DNA of 64,000 nt from Chlorops oryzae (lineage: Eukaryota > Arthropoda > Insecta > Diptera > Chloropidae): contig CM035808.1 of NCBI GenBank assembly GCA_020466095.1, positions 44,268,793-44,332,792 of the forward strand, given 5' to 3'. The notes beneath the pieces are model-generated. The model had not been told where the DNA came from. It made no database searches and saw only the letters and a list, made by a program, of their open reading frames with translations. This document shows positions 23,554 to 36,530 of the stretch, piece after piece. The position numbers and the translations under genes were made by a program. Each line of letters begins with the position of its first letter. Position 1 is the first letter of the stretch.

Positions 23554-23995
23554 GGCCCGATATTACAGTGTATACTTAAGTTAAGGAAGCTTGAAGACTT
23601 AAGAGCACCTTAAGTGTCAAGCGGTTTAACAGTAAAATTTTTATCCAAAACTCACGAAAATTGTTTCCGGCAGGCAATATTTGAAAAAACCTATATATTT
23701 TGTTTATACTTTTTTAAAATTCGTAAAATTAGTGAAATTCCTTCATTAAATTAATTTGAAAACTTATTTAAGGAGCACTTAAAATTTGTACTGTTAGGCC
23801 CATTTGCTAATGTTCCGGTTAAAGTTTATCGTCACGATATCCTCTCGAAATGCCAACATTTTCATACAAACTTTTTTATTTTTCGGAACGAAAACATTAA
23901 TCATAACAGTAGCAAGCTGGCCTTAAAATGCTTTACAGACTTAAGCTTTACTTAAGTACTAAGGAGACCTTAAATATGCACTGTAATATCGGGCC
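23554..23995. mobile_element. PIF/Harbinger-type MITE (442 bp)
   Basis: Near-perfect terminal inverted repeats begin GGCCCGATATTACAGTG at both ends and continue with ATA and TTAAG-rich sequence. The 3-bp target duplication TTA (23551-23553 and 23996-23998) is characteristic of PIF/Harbinger. The interior has several CTTAAG palindromes and no ORF, so the element depends on a transposase encoded elsewhere. Confidence 0.82.
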
Positions 23996-23998
23996 TTA

Positions 23999-26900
23999 TA
24001 TCTTTCAATCGAATTTTTCTCTAATTTGAAGCAAACAAGGATGAAGCCAGTTTAATTCCTGAAAAAAAACATTCCGCCGAAGGGCAAATCTCTTAAAATA
24101 TTGTAAGCCTTCAACCTCTTAAAACGTGTCATCTCGAGATTGCATAAAATTGAAGTGAAATCCGTGCGAATATAACTCTTGATTTTTCACCGTACTTCGT
24201 AACCAGTTGAAACTCATAAAAATGCAAAGCCAATACCATTCAAACTTATCTCTCCTTAACCACGCACAACACTTTTCAAAAAATAAGTCTTACCAGGACT
24301 ACCACCACTCTTCCGATTGGCATTCAAGATAAGATACAAATGAATAAAAATAAAGAGGAGCTTTTTTTTTTTTGAAAGAAACTATGTCATGCGATAAAGT
24401 ATGAAAAGGAAGAGAGTGGCATAGCATGTCCCAAGGTGCATTGATTCAGGCCCTACACGAGTACTTTTTCTCGGAGTAAGCGTTGACACCGTTTTAAAGA
24501 CTCCAAAGACCGCGAATGCCACCGCGCGGCATGGACAACATTAAGCCGCCATTCAGTGGAAGTTGGAGTCCTTTTTCAATAAAGCAACGAAAAGCACAGC
24601 CATCCACTGCACTCTCTTCGCAAAAGGATAACAGTCATAATAGTCACGCAGCAGCAGCATTGCAGCCTGCGTGTGTTATCCACAGGTCGACGAAGAAATT
24701 TATGCTGGAAAAACCAAAAAAAAACAAAAAAACAAGAATCGAAAAACAAATAAAAGAAAGAGAAAAAACACAGGGAATTGGGGAAAAATTAAAAGAAAAA
24801 TACACTTTCGCCAATGGAACACACAGTCCACGCGCGACGCAATTAAGTGAAAATAGGACGTGGTTGCCAAGCTGCTTGCACTGCTGTTGATATGGGACAC
24901 ACCATAATAAATGTCATTTAAATTTAATAACCCTTTTTTTTAAAGCGAAGAGGAAAGACAAAAAATAATAATAAAAAAGTAAAATTAAATAAAACTAAAA
25001 AGGGAAAAATAAAAATTAAGGACGACGACGAAAAGTAAAACAAAAAGGACAATGAAGCAATGGCATATATAGTATGCTGGAATTCGATTCAAAAGGATGC
25101 ATGGCCTGACACTTTCCGATGACAGGACAGCGCGATTCCGTTTTTTCCCCCCGATTTTCTTTTTTTTTCTGCCTTTTTTCGTGCGAACGCGAGAAATGCA
25201 TAAAAATGAAAATTAAATTAATGTGGGCGATCTGCCTGAAAGGTCTGAATATTAAGTTCAAATGAATGTCAAAGTCTTTGTGAGTGTGTGTGAGTGAGTG
25301 AGCGTGCTTGAGAAAGGAAACGTTTTTGTTTTAAATTTTTACACTGAGAATTATTTATTCCTTGATTTTATTTTATTAAAAACGTATATTAGCGTTATCA
25401 GAGGTCCCGGCACGTCCCCACAGGGACATAAAATTCAGATTAAAAAAAAATTTTTTTTTACAATGTTGTTTTTATTCTTTGGCTGATTAATATCACAAAG
25501 AATTTTTCCCCAATAAATCATCCGTTTCTGTGTATCGCTTTGAATAACTTCGAACAAAAAATCACATGCAACCCTGGTGTGAAAATAATTAACAATATTT
25601 ACAAAGTAGCCTGATAGAAACGTCAAAAGGGAGCAATCATGAGAGAAAAGGATAAATTGCATATAAATCTATGTTATTCGATAATAAGAGGAGATGGGTT
25701 TCGGAGGGAAATCCCGTATTGCTCCCCTCGAACAAATGCATGAAAGTTTTTCTCGCATTTCATTTGAAGTCTAGAATTTTTTGGTCAAATCTTCGAAAAA
25801 TAACTCTTTTTCAAGTCATCTGGCAACTCTGATAGGTACTCCAAGAGGCAACGAGAACAGCAAAATTTCCTCTAATCTGTCAGTCTGAAACAATTCTAGG
25901 ACTTCTCTTTCTAAAGCACTGTTATCTGTGTTCTTGAACTAAGGGAAATTTTAAGTCTTTACTGGAGGCTTCAGAGAGAAAAGTCTTTAGAGAAATTTTG
26001 ATGGAACCAACCTTTTGTTTCTTAAAGATTTCAAAATCAAATTGATGGGAATTTCGGCCTCCTTTTAGGACATTCAGGGAAAATATGCAATAAAAATTTT
26101 ACAAAGGTGTTCTAAAGGGGAAATAAAACCATTTAAAAATAAAAATAAAAAGAACTGATTTGGCAAAATTTTCTTAAACTTAGAACTTTTTTCCTCCAAA
26201 AAATTTCCTGTAAATTTAAGGAGCTTCATTAAGATGGATAATTCCCCGCATTGCAAGAAATTTCTAATAGCAGCTCTGATTTATACCTTCATGTATACGC
26301 AATGCTTTTCCCAATAAGATCGCGCCAAAAATCCCCAACAAAATAGATCCATATGGCCAAATGATGCACTTAAGTAACATTGTACAACATTCCATCTCTT
26401 CCTCGTCCTCACTTTTCTGCGAAAATTTCTTTCAGTGTAAAAACTCTTGGCTTCTCCTTCGAAAGAATATACAAAAAAATCAAAAAATAAAAGCTTTCCG
26501 TTTCTGCAATTAATTACGCGCAAGAAAAGGAAATATTTGCCTTTTAAAGTGTACACATCACATCAAACCAATCTGTTGCAATGACTCAACTTGCCAAATT
26601 AAAATCGTTTAAGGCCTACTCATTTACAATGAAGCAGTAGTAGTAAGTCTCCTCTTCGTAGAAGGTAAAGGGATAAGGGATTTTGTACAATTTTCATTTT
26701 GACTTCAAGATCATGGCATTGCAAAGATTCAGATACGAGAGTACACGTACGAAGAATACACGTCGTCCAGATGCCAGGCATTAACACTAATCGTGCGAGC
26801 TCTGACATGATTTAAGAGCACTCATACAGCAGCACACTTCAGCGTGGATCATCGGACTTAATTTTTTGATTTTTTTCTCTCTCTCCAATGGAACACATTC

Positions 26901-29500
26901 AAGCACTCAATAAACAGAAAAAATCTCTTTACAGCACTTTACACTGACGCCACCAGCTGTCATTTTTGACATTTCAAATGCCTGTTTGTCTGACTGTTTG
27001 TGCTCTGCTCTCAAAGTAAAGTATCTCCTCCGATCGGATACTATGCGATACGATCCGAAACGATCCCAAACGAAGCGATCGTGTTAAATAGAAACAGAAA
27101 CTGAATTCCATGGAAGACGCAGAATAAAATGACACAAATGGACGACGGTGTTGAGGAGAACTTGACTCTTGTCTCTACCGAAGAGTCAAAGCGATAAAAG
27201 GTGCAAGAGCAACATCAACCATCGCCATCGCCATCAACAACATCAGCAACATCAGCACCGACGACAACAACAACAACAACAACATCAAAAGCAACAACAT
27301 TAAACACCAGAACATCATCATGCCCAGAAAGCAAAGTCAGATTTCAAGGAATTTTGAGATCAACGAAAAAAAAAAAATTCTCGCTCTCGCTGCTTCAAGC
27401 GAAAAAAATATTTAATTTCATATTTTCGCAGAAAATATCTTCTCTGAACTGAACTCAACTCCCTTTCGAGAACCGAGGGGGCATATATGGGAAAAAGAAA
27501 ACCTCACAGCTGGTTGTTGGTAGTGTCTATCGCCGTGTTGGATGAACTTTTGGCAATTTCGCTTATGCCGCAATGGATGATGTCGCCGCCGCTTTCGGGT
27601 ACTGCTAAATTCCATGAATTGTGCACAAAATTTCATTTCGCTGCATTGCTGCTCGCTCATTCTGCTTTGAAAATCTATTAAAATTTTTGCTGAAGATTGT
27701 ATCTGCAACAGCGACATATCACAGTATGACGACGACGACGACGATGACTTCGCGCTCTGAAGAAGTCCCTCCACAACCGTATGTGTGAGTGTGTCTATGA
27801 CAATGACGATGGCACACTGCTGCGAAGCGAAGCAAAGCGATGGTGACATCGCATTGTTGGCGCACATTTTCCGAACTGGTGTTCTTTTGTCGTATGGGAG
27901 ATTGCACCTTCCTTTGCGGTGCTGTGTTGTTGTGTTGACGAAATGCACTTTTCTTGTTAGAAAAATAGCAACACGAAATGTGAAAATGGTGACATTTTTT
28001 TCTTTCTTTTAGCTTCTTTCGAGCCAAGAATATCTGTGGCTTTCCAATGGCAAATTGCCGTGGGTGAATGAGAAAAATGCTTGATTCTGATGCTGATGCT
28101 TTCTTTACATTTTCTAAGAAAAAAAAAAAATATTAAAAAATATTTTTATATTCAAATCTACATAGCATTATTCAGCACAATTCATGCGGTTCAGTCGAAG
28201 ATGATCCTTGAATTTTAGATTTACTTTTTGGCTTACCAAAATCCCTGATTTAGAGGGTTGGCAGAGATTTATTCGTGATTTATTGTAAGGACTTTTTCTA
28301 AGATCGTTTTAAGGGTCTTCTCTATTCTTCAAGTAACTTTTTATTCTCGAAGGAAGCTTTTTTAAAGCAAAATAAGTTCTAAGATTGAAAAAGTTTTCAA
28401 AGTGGTTATTTTTTGTATCCTTTCGAATGCTTTTGTAAAATTTTTACAAACTTCCCTTGAATTTGGTTTCCAAACCTTTTAGTCCCCCCAACCACAAACG
28501 TTTAACTCTCTCTACAGTTCGACTGCAATTCCCCCAATTGACGATTAAATATAATAACAACAACCAAATCAGAAGCCAGTGACACAAAATTGTTTTTTCC
28601 TCCAAAAAGAATCCTCCATTAATTTAAATTTACTTCCGTGTACAATTAAAACTCAACTTCTAAAAGTCCAAGCAAATTCGATTCTCTTGAATTGGGAATG
28701 CAAATTTGCCAATTGGATGCGTGCGCATTTGAGATACTTTTTCATCGGCGATGATGGTGCTGATGACGATGGCGATGGTCAGATAACGTTAGAGAGACAT
28801 GGTCAAATGCCCACATGCAAGTGCGAAACCATACAAACGCATGACTCCACACACAAATGCCTTAATACACGGTCGATCTTGTATGTACGTTCAAAAATAA
28901 AAAAGAAAGAAGTTCACTTTAAGACTTCGAAAGAGCAGAAATCGAATGCGGTAAAGGAAAAAGACACCAAGCAGTAGAAGGCAACAAGCAGCAACAGTGA
29001 AAATGAATTGAACACGACCACCTTTAATTAGTTGCTAACACATCCGAGGTGCGAATGAGCAACGACAATAAGGCAACAACAATAGCTAAGCATACATATT
29101 CTCAATGCTAGCCACAAATCCAACTTAAGCTCAAGAAAAGAAAAAAAAGAAGAAGTCAAGAGCAACAACACCAGCAAACACAACGCGACAAATACATTAA
29201 TTGAAGTTGTGCAACTTGAGCGGAGTGTGTAAAACTTTTTCCAAAAAAAAATTTAACAAAAAATCTAAAAGAAAAATAAAGAAGAAAAACAGAAATACAC
29301 GCGATTGTATGAATGCAACTTTCCAAAAGGCAAATTGATGGGCCAGTTGAGAATTTCATGTTTATATAGAAGTGCAACATGTTGCCATGAAAGTTGTTAA
29401 AATGTCAATCATAACTTTTCTATGAAAATTGAAATGAATTGAATATTTTTAATTAAAGTTCTCAGACTAAATGAGTGAATAAAAATACAACCCTTCTTTT
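23999..29500. other. Long non-coding stretch
   Basis: No supported gene in about 5.5 kb. Microsatellites include CAA/CAT runs (27240-27300) and GAC (27726-27745). The region 26940-27200, with repeated GATCGGATAC/GATACGATC-like words and TTTGACATTTCAAATG, has the look of a promoter or enhancer, but nothing specific can be named. ORFs here overlap on opposite strands and have no domains. Confidence 0.35.
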
Positions 29501-29539
29501 TCGAACCCAGTTTCCTTTATCGACTTTTATTTAAGGACC

Positions 29540-30180
29540 ATTTTTTAACGTTTTTCTTTTAGTCTCCGCATGAAGACTTTTCATATAGAACCTTTCTTCG
29601 AACACCTTTGTTTTGGGACTATTCATTTAAGATCTTCCTCATAAGCACGCCTTTTTACGAATTCCCCAATAGAGAATTTGTTTTAAATCTTTCTTCCAAG
29701 ATCATACTTTTAGGACCTTCTTTTTAAGGACCTTCCGTTTAGGACCTTCCGTTTAGGACCTTCCGTTTAGGACCTTCCAGGACCTTAATTTTAGGACTTT
29801 CCTTTTAAGGCCTTCTCGCTAAGACATTCTATTATTTGACTTTCCTTTAACACCTTACTTCTAAGACCTTCCTTTAAGGACTTTCAATTTGAGACCTTCC
29901 TTTAAAACCTTCCTTTTAAGGGTTTTCTCTTGCGGTCTTTCCGTTAAGACCTTCTATTATTGAACTTTAATTTAACACCTTCCTTATAAGACCTTCTTTT
30001 CAGGACCTTCCTTTTAAGGTCTTTCCGTTTTGATAAAGAACTTTCCTTTAACACCTTTCCATCTAAGACCTTCCTATTAGGACCTTTATTTTGAGACCAT
30101 ATCCGTAAAACCTTCCTTTTAAAACTTTCTTTTTTGAACCTTTCTTTCAATACATTTCTTTTAGGAACATACTATTTAGA
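29540..30180. repeat. Degenerate AGGACCTTCC(G/T)TTTA array
   Basis: Short units of about 13-30 bp based on GACCTTCCTTTAA recur through 640 bp. Near-perfect tandem GGACCTTCCGTTTA copies occur at about 29725-29770. The lysine-rich minus-strand ORF here is a product of the array. Confidence 0.75.
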
Positions 30181-30190
30181 TCATACGTTT

Positions 30191-32342
30191 AATGCCTTCT
30201 AACACATATCGAAAGTGCACATCTTCTTTCCCTCGAGCTAGAACCAACTTTTATGACACAGCAATTTGCCTTTAGAATTGCAAAACCGTATTAAAAAAAA
30301 AAAAAAAAAAAGCAAGACCAAAAAAGAGGTCCTTAATCTGTGTGCGATTGTAGTACACTAAATACCAATCGACACGTAGGTGACAATTCAACTTAAAAGG
30401 AACAAACACATTTCCTTATAAGTACACGTATGACGTGTTGTCCACCATCGTACAACATTCATTTACGAATTGGCCTTTTAATTTAACAAAACCCCAACTT
30501 TGGCGAATTTCGTGTCGGATGGTATGTTCTTCTTTTATTTCCTACCACATCTCGCATTGGTTTCTTGTCTCTTTTCTTTCTTTTCTTTTTTGTTTTTCCT
30601 TTTAACTCTATTGTCATTCGGACGGGGCAAGTAATTAAAGGACGACATAGCGCAGCGCATCAGCTTATTTGGAAACGTTGACCCGTACCAAACTAACTGA
30701 AAGTTTTGAAGTGGTCGAGAGGTTTTCAGGGGAGAGAAAAACACGAAAAGTGAACCTGAGTAGACATGAAGAGGTAAAGGAGGCTAACTTGAGTTAAGTT
30801 CAAAGAGTTTGTTTCGTATGCATGACATGAAATAGTTCTTAGAGGGAAGCTTTCATCAAACTGATTTTCGGATCTAAATGGGATTCTAGGAGGAAGGAAA
30901 TAATACTATTGGTATTTTTTCAATCGTTCATTATTTAAAAGGATCACACAAACGATTTAAAGAAAAAGGATATTTCTTTTGAAGTTGGTTTTGTTTGCTT
31001 TACTTCATAAATTGTGCAAAAATTGTCCCCGCAATTTTCCCTTTTTCAATTCCATTTTATCCTTTTTTTTTTTGGCGGTTCAAATCTGAAACATGATGCC
31101 TTCTCTTTGTCAACGTCGTTGACAGAAATACCCAATATGAAATAGGGCATAAACCACGCCTAATTGTGTGAAATGACGGAACACGACGAACGCCAGAGCG
31201 AAGGATTTAAGTGTTGAAGCAGAAAATGCAGGTGCGACACGAACCGTAATAGTAAAACTGAGAGTTGAAGAAACGCCAAAAAGAGGGACGTTTTCTTTTT
31301 TTTTTTTGTTGCTTTTCTTTTTGCGGAAAATTGTACATTATATATGGTATGAAGCAGGTTATCAATTGCAAAAATTCTAGCACACTTTTCAGGTAGAGAC
31401 GACGACATTCGTAGAACGTTGTTGTGATTTATCCGCTGTGGGTTCTTTTTCAGCTTTTTCTTCCTTTTTCAAAAGAGGTTTCCGTGAAAAAAATGCTACC
31501 TTGTTTTACCTTGTTATATGGTAGGTGTGATTACACTTTCCAAACGATTTATTTTATTTGTTTATTCTTTTTTATGCTTTAATCTTTCAGACGGTTTCTT
31601 CTAAGACGACACACCGACCCGACCGACCGACCGACCGACTAACCGGCGGACTATTTGCCGTTGACTGAATGCAGCCGTCATTCGGGTGACTGAAAATTTT
31701 TTTTGCAACAAAATTTTTTTTTTCCGGATTAAGACGCACATCCCCCCTTCTCTAACGTCTTTATACTTCGGTTTGAGGTCTTGTACATTTCTGAGAAGGA
31801 TAGAGAAAAATTATGCAAGAATATTTTTAGCTTTCTATTTTTCGTTCGCATTTTTTACGCTTCCAACGTTTTGCAAAGAGCTTCAGATTTTGTTTGCTAT
31901 ATTTTTCTTTGGCACAGCTAACAATTTATCGCTTCATTTGCTATTTTCATTGAATTGTAAAAATTTAATAAATTTTATTTTATAATATTCGTCTTTATTT
32001 GTGAGAGAAATTCAACTTCAAAGCGAATAAAATATTCTTCCTTTGAGGTAAAAATAACAAGTTCGGGAATTGAATTTTAATGGTATTATACTCAAAGGTA
32101 GTGATTTGGACAAAAAAAAATATACTTATAATGGAGAAAATTATTTTTTGGAATTTCAGATTTTCTTTCTACGAATCATTATTTTAGTCCAGTATTAACA
32201 TTGAAAGCCAAAACCAGAGGACATTCTCGCAAGGATCCACCGTCTCAGAATAGTACAATGAAGAAAGCTTTGATTTATTCTTAACATAACATTAGATTTT
32301 TTTTTTGCTATAAGTTTAATAGGGACATATTAACAGCTGACA
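30191..32342. other. Non-coding stretch
   Basis: Contains an A19-like run (about 30292-30310) and a GACC microsatellite (about 31615-31637). No gene supported; ORFs are AT-driven. Confidence 0.35.
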
Positions 32343-32346
32343 TTAA

Positions 32347-32702
32347 CCCATTGACGACCAAACCAAAGTAAAATAAAAAAATACCCGCCTATTTATGGTG
32401 ACAAAATCGGGTCAAACCAATGTCAAAATGTGAACGAGCTGAGATTTCCACTAAATTACTATTTTTAACCCTTTAACGCATAACGGGAAATTTTATCTCC
32501 ACATTATTTTCACGATCTAAGCAATGCTATTTCCAAAGCAACTTTAAATCATAAATCTAATGTAGGAGCAAAGTTTTCCCGTAGGCATTAAAGGGTTAAA
32601 GTGACAAAAATATCAAATCTTGGCTATTCATGATCTAACTTCACTACAATAGCAACAGTTAACTTAAAAATTCAGCTTCAAAAAAAATCTGGCGGGAATG
32701 GG
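32347..32702. mobile_element. piggyBac-type MITE, outer element
   Basis: Bounded by TTAA on both sides (32343-32346 and 32703-32706), with inverted ends CCCATTGACGACC and, from the right, CCCATTCCCGCC. TTAA target duplication and C-rich ends are the hallmarks of piggyBac elements. It has no ORF. A second such element is inserted inside it at 32469-32595. Confidence 0.65.
32469..32595. mobile_element. piggyBac-type MITE, nested (127 bp)
   Basis: Ends are CCCTTTAACGC on the left and CCCTTTAATGC from the right, extending to CGGGAAA, flanked by TTAA (32465-32468 and 32596-32599). It sits inside the outer piggyBac-type element. Confidence 0.75.
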
Positions 32703-32706
32703 TTAA

Positions 32707-33843
32707 AGAAAAAAAAACTGACCTTTAAAAGATTTTCTTGAGTAGAAAACGGTTTTTTTTTAGCCATATTAGCCCAAACATCAAAAATTGATCTGGAAAC
32801 TTTTTGAAAAGATCTTGTCCGAGATAAGCATCATGTTGACAAACGACCGATTAATGCGAACATATTGCAGCAACATTAATTTTTTAATTTTTTTTTTTTT
32901 CTCTCTACTCTCAAGATAAGCACAAAAAATGCACTTTAAAAGTTTAAGCACTCATCAGACCTCTAACATTTCATTAAAATTTATGATACTTCAATTTAAT
33001 ACCGCAACTAATCACTACATTAAAGTCCTTACAGCTTCAGAGAGCGCTCAACGTTTCGCAATAGTTGGACTACATTAAAAGGTGCCTGCCTAAAACACTT
33101 ATGAATGCACATGAATCACCAAGGCTAACAGCAGCTTGTAAATAGATATGTCCAACCTTAGAACACGACCACCAAAATCCACTAAACCCAAACGACCAGT
33201 GTTAGTAACGCTTCGTGTACGCTTAAGTATCTCGCGGTCGGTTGCAAATACTGCTTCCGCTGTCGCTTCGGCTGCCACTGCCAATGCTCCTCTTCGAGTG
33301 CAAATATTATTTTCGTTAAACTAGGCGAAACCTAAGCTTCCCGTTTAGAAATCAAAAAAATCAAAAAAAATCAACAAAAAAAAACCAAGAATTAAAATAA
33401 AAATAAATAGGAAAATAAGAAGCAGAAAAATAAGGAGAAGAAGAAGAACATAAAAGCATGGCATCAACTTTATGACCTCAACAAATTCAAGCTTCGACTC
33501 TGCCTCCTGCGGTTGCTGATGCTTTTTACTGTTTGCTATTAAACACCATGTGGCAATGGAGATGGATCCTCCTGCTCGAGTGTTAAACAACTTAGTGTAG
33601 CAAAACGAATAGAAACAGCAGCAGCACGATGAGCAAAAGCATCAATGACAGGAAACTTCTAGCGTTTTTACATGTCTAAATTGTTTAACACTTGGAATGG
33701 AGAACATCGAGAAATTGTATAAAAAACAAAAATGATATAAATATAAAATGACTCTACGGAGCCTCAACAGAAATACATATTTGCCATAGAAATACTAGCA
33801 CTTGTATCTAAATTATTTAGCCGAAATATGATTCTTAACATAT
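32707..33843. other. Non-coding spacer
   Basis: AT-rich, no supported gene. Short minus-strand ORFs at 33099-33590 show no domain. Confidence 0.35.
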
Positions 33844-33851
33844 ATGTATAT

Positions 33852-34169
33852 CAGTGGTGTAACTTCACCTTGCGGCGCCCGGGAGAATTTTTTTCGGGGC
33901 CCCCTCTATCCACGGCAAATTAAAAAAAGAGACCAACATATATTATAATGTTTATTTTAAATATAAAAACGTATTAATAGGTAAGAATACATCTAGAACC
34001 TAGATGTATCGAGAGCCCGTTTATAATTGCTCGAATTTGATTCGAATTATGTGGAGGAAAAAATTAGTTCGATATTTTAAAATATCTTTCGTTTGACACA
34101 GTACGTGGGCCCCCTGGGTTAGGGCCCGGGAGATTGTCACCCCTAAGACCCCCGATAGTTACGCCATTG
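33852..34169. mobile_element. hAT-type MITE (318 bp)
   Basis: Ends are CAGTGGTGTAAC and, from the right, CAATGGCGTAAC, the widespread CAGTGGCGTA-type hAT terminus. The 8-bp duplications are ATGTATAT (33844-33851) and ATGTATTT (34170-34177), with seven of eight equal. Just inside each end are GC-rich blocks (GGCGCCCGGGAG and its partner). No ORF. Confidence 0.75.
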
Positions 34170-34189
34170 ATGTATTTAGATATGTATGT

Positions 34190-34680
34190 TAATATACATA
34201 TGTATTTCTAAGCATTTGTAAGTCTTGAAACAAAGAATTTAAATACTCTTTGCCTGAAACTACGATCTGATACTTGGCTCAAACATTTGAATATGGCTTT
34301 TTTGGTCAAATTATATACTTTTGAGGACATGTATCTAAACATTTAAATAAGTATGTATCTAAACATGAATTAAAACATGCAAGTACGAACTGATGCTTGG
34401 CTAAAGCCCTTGAATATAACACCCTTATTTTAATGCTCCACTAAAGTAAAGGAATACCGGCAGCAGACATTAATATGTTTTTGGATGGCTTCTAGAGATG
34501 GAAAAAGTGGAGTTGAATTTTTCACTCCAACCGTAAGCTTCAGTATAAAAACTCCCACTAAGATTTATAGAAAAACAATGCACATTTCAAGCAAATACAT
34601 AAGTAAATTCGCTGCAACCTCGTAAGGTGTAAGAGAGACGTCTACAATCCTTCTCCTGAAATTTTTTCAACATCTTTCAC
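34190..34680. repeat. Diverged dispersed repeat, copy A
   Basis: Contains ATGTATCTAAACAT words, CTTGGCT(A/C)AA..TTGAATAT..CACCCTTA, and CTCGTAAGGTGTAAGAGAGACG. These recur in the same order at 39570-39930. Confidence 0.5.
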
Positions 34681-34683
34681 ATA

Positions 34684-35195
34684 CTGCGTTTATACGTATG
34701 CCTTACTCGCAATACGCATACGGTAAAAATATCGTGAGTAGCGAATTTTACCGTATAAACGGTGATACTCGCGATTAGCTAACTCACGAAAATAAATCGT
34801 GAGTAGTGAGACAACTTGCAATAAATACGCCACATGATACCACTTATTTCACCGATTTTGATGTTTTTGGCGATCCGGCAACGCTGTTTTTTTTTTTCAA
34901 TCATATTTTGCTTGCCTTTCCCGTAAGCTTTTCATAACAATTTCCTTCCGCTTTTGCATTAATTGCATTGACAGGAGAATAACTACATCTGAGTCGGACA
35001 TTTTATCGCTTTGTAATAGAAATTTGTAAAAACTCATATCATATGTTTTCGTATGTGTGCTACCACTTCGTTTTATTTTCACAGTCAGGTAGCACTAAAA
35101 AGTTGTTTTAATCGTGTATCTCGACTGTCGTACAAACGGTGACTTCACTACTCGCGATTAATTTTTAATTGCGAGTAGCTGCCGTATAAACGGAG
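34684..35195. mobile_element. TIR element with TA flanks, Harbinger-like
   Basis: Terminal inverted repeats are CTGCGTTTATACGTATGCC and, from the right, CTCCGTTTATACGGCAGC, with ACTCGCAA just inside both. TA lies on each side (34682-34683 and 35196-35197). ACTCGCGA/TCGCGAGT words recur subterminally at both ends. The 512-bp body holds a short ORF. Superfamily is uncertain: TA flanks suggest Tc1/mariner, while the ORF start suggests Harbinger. Confidence 0.65.
34897..35001 (-). pseudogene. Short ORF inside TIR element, possible Harbinger transposase start
   Basis: The peptide begins MSDSDVVILLSMQLMQKRKE and stops after about 34 residues. An acidic start followed by a leucine stretch and a basic run resembles the N-terminus of HARBI1-like transposases. 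The likeness is short, and the rest of the protein is absent. The upstream in-frame ATGs give a longer version. Weak call. Confidence 0.3.
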
Positions 35196-35197
35196 TA

Positions 35198-36189
35198 AAA
35201 AACTCCCTCTGTAAACGTGCTGCATTCAACTGATCTCCCATTTGTTTGGCAAAAAAAATTGACACGTGAGACGGCGAATCAAAGTCAAAAAGTCGAATGC
35301 AGCGTACAGAACACTTTACGATTACATGACTCAGCCCACTATAAGCGTTACAGCGTTGGAGAAACTGAGTAAATTCCATAACTAAAAGCTCTAAGGATTT
35401 TGCCTTTACATATAATCGATTATGTCTCATCTCTAATGAGCGATATTCTGCACATATCATCTTAATACATTTATTAAAACATGGCTTTTAAAAATTCAAC
35501 ATTTACATAAGTTATTTGAACTCCACGCCCATTGCAGAGCACCCATATGTGAAACTATAGTTTTTCTTCATATGGCTTTATAAATTCCATAAAATAAATC
35601 GATATATGTATATAGAAAAAACGTTTTATAACTACGATCACATTTTCATTGCCGTGTTGGATTATTAGCATTTTCTCCTCAAAGTGGATTTCTTTTTGTG
35701 TTGATTGTTAAAACATTTTCTTTTCCCTCGAATGCAATTCGTTGAACAAACAAGCCAATATCCTTGTGTATTTTAAATGGAAAAATTAGCAATTTGCTAT
35801 AAAAGTTTATATCTTACGGCAATTGCATAAAAAGATTAAATGTTTTGTTGTTGCTATTCTTCTAAACGAGCGCTTTCACAAAATTTATGTTTTACAAATT
35901 GCTGCTTTTGCACTTGCAGCTTCTTCCTTTCGTTTCTTCATGGCTGGTCACGTTTCACAACAAATGAATGCTAATTTGTGGCAGTGCTTAGCTTAATGAT
36001 TATGTACGATTTTTTTTTTAACACAGAGAGGAAAATAGAAAAGCTTTTACTTAACAATAAAACTTTAAACAAAAGAGCCAAACAAGCAAGAAAAGAAAAC
36101 GAATATCGTTTTATTTGAGTGCTTTCAAAATGAATGGAATTGAAGAAACATATTTACAAAGGAGATTTGATAGAAAAAAAAAATCATTC
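35198..36189. other. Non-coding spacer with one doubtful ORF
   Basis: A 100-residue minus-strand ORF (35158-35460) reads as ordinary-looking protein (LYVKAKSLELLVMEF) but runs into the transposon end and has no domain I recognise. It may be a remnant. The rest is AT-rich and featureless. Confidence 0.25.
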
Positions 36190-36530
36190 GGAGGAGGCCA
36201 TTGAAACTATTGTTTCATTTTTCTTCATTTTATTTATTTTTTATTTTTTATTTATTTTTCAATTTTGTATTTTTTTAGTTTATATTATTTTTTTATTGCA
36301 TTTTGTTTTTTGTTTATAAATGTTTTTATTTTATTATATTTTTTATTTTACTTTTTTTATTTAATTTTTTTTCTTTATTTTTTTTTTTAATTTAATTTTA
36401 TTGTTACTATTTATTATTTTTTAATTTTTTAAGATTTTTTATTTATTTATTTTCTTTTGTTTTGAATTTTTGGTATTATATTCATCTTTTGTTTTAATTT
36501 TTTTTATTTGATTTTAAACCACATTAAATG
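36190..36530. repeat. T-rich TTTATTTTT low-complexity tract
   Basis: About 340 bp of T with scattered A, built from TTTATTT words. No coding capacity. Confidence 0.85.

Noticed and set aside
27418..27948. 176-residue minus-strand ORF with plus-strand counterparts
   Set aside because: ORFs on both strands over the same GAC-repeat-bearing DNA; no domain seen.
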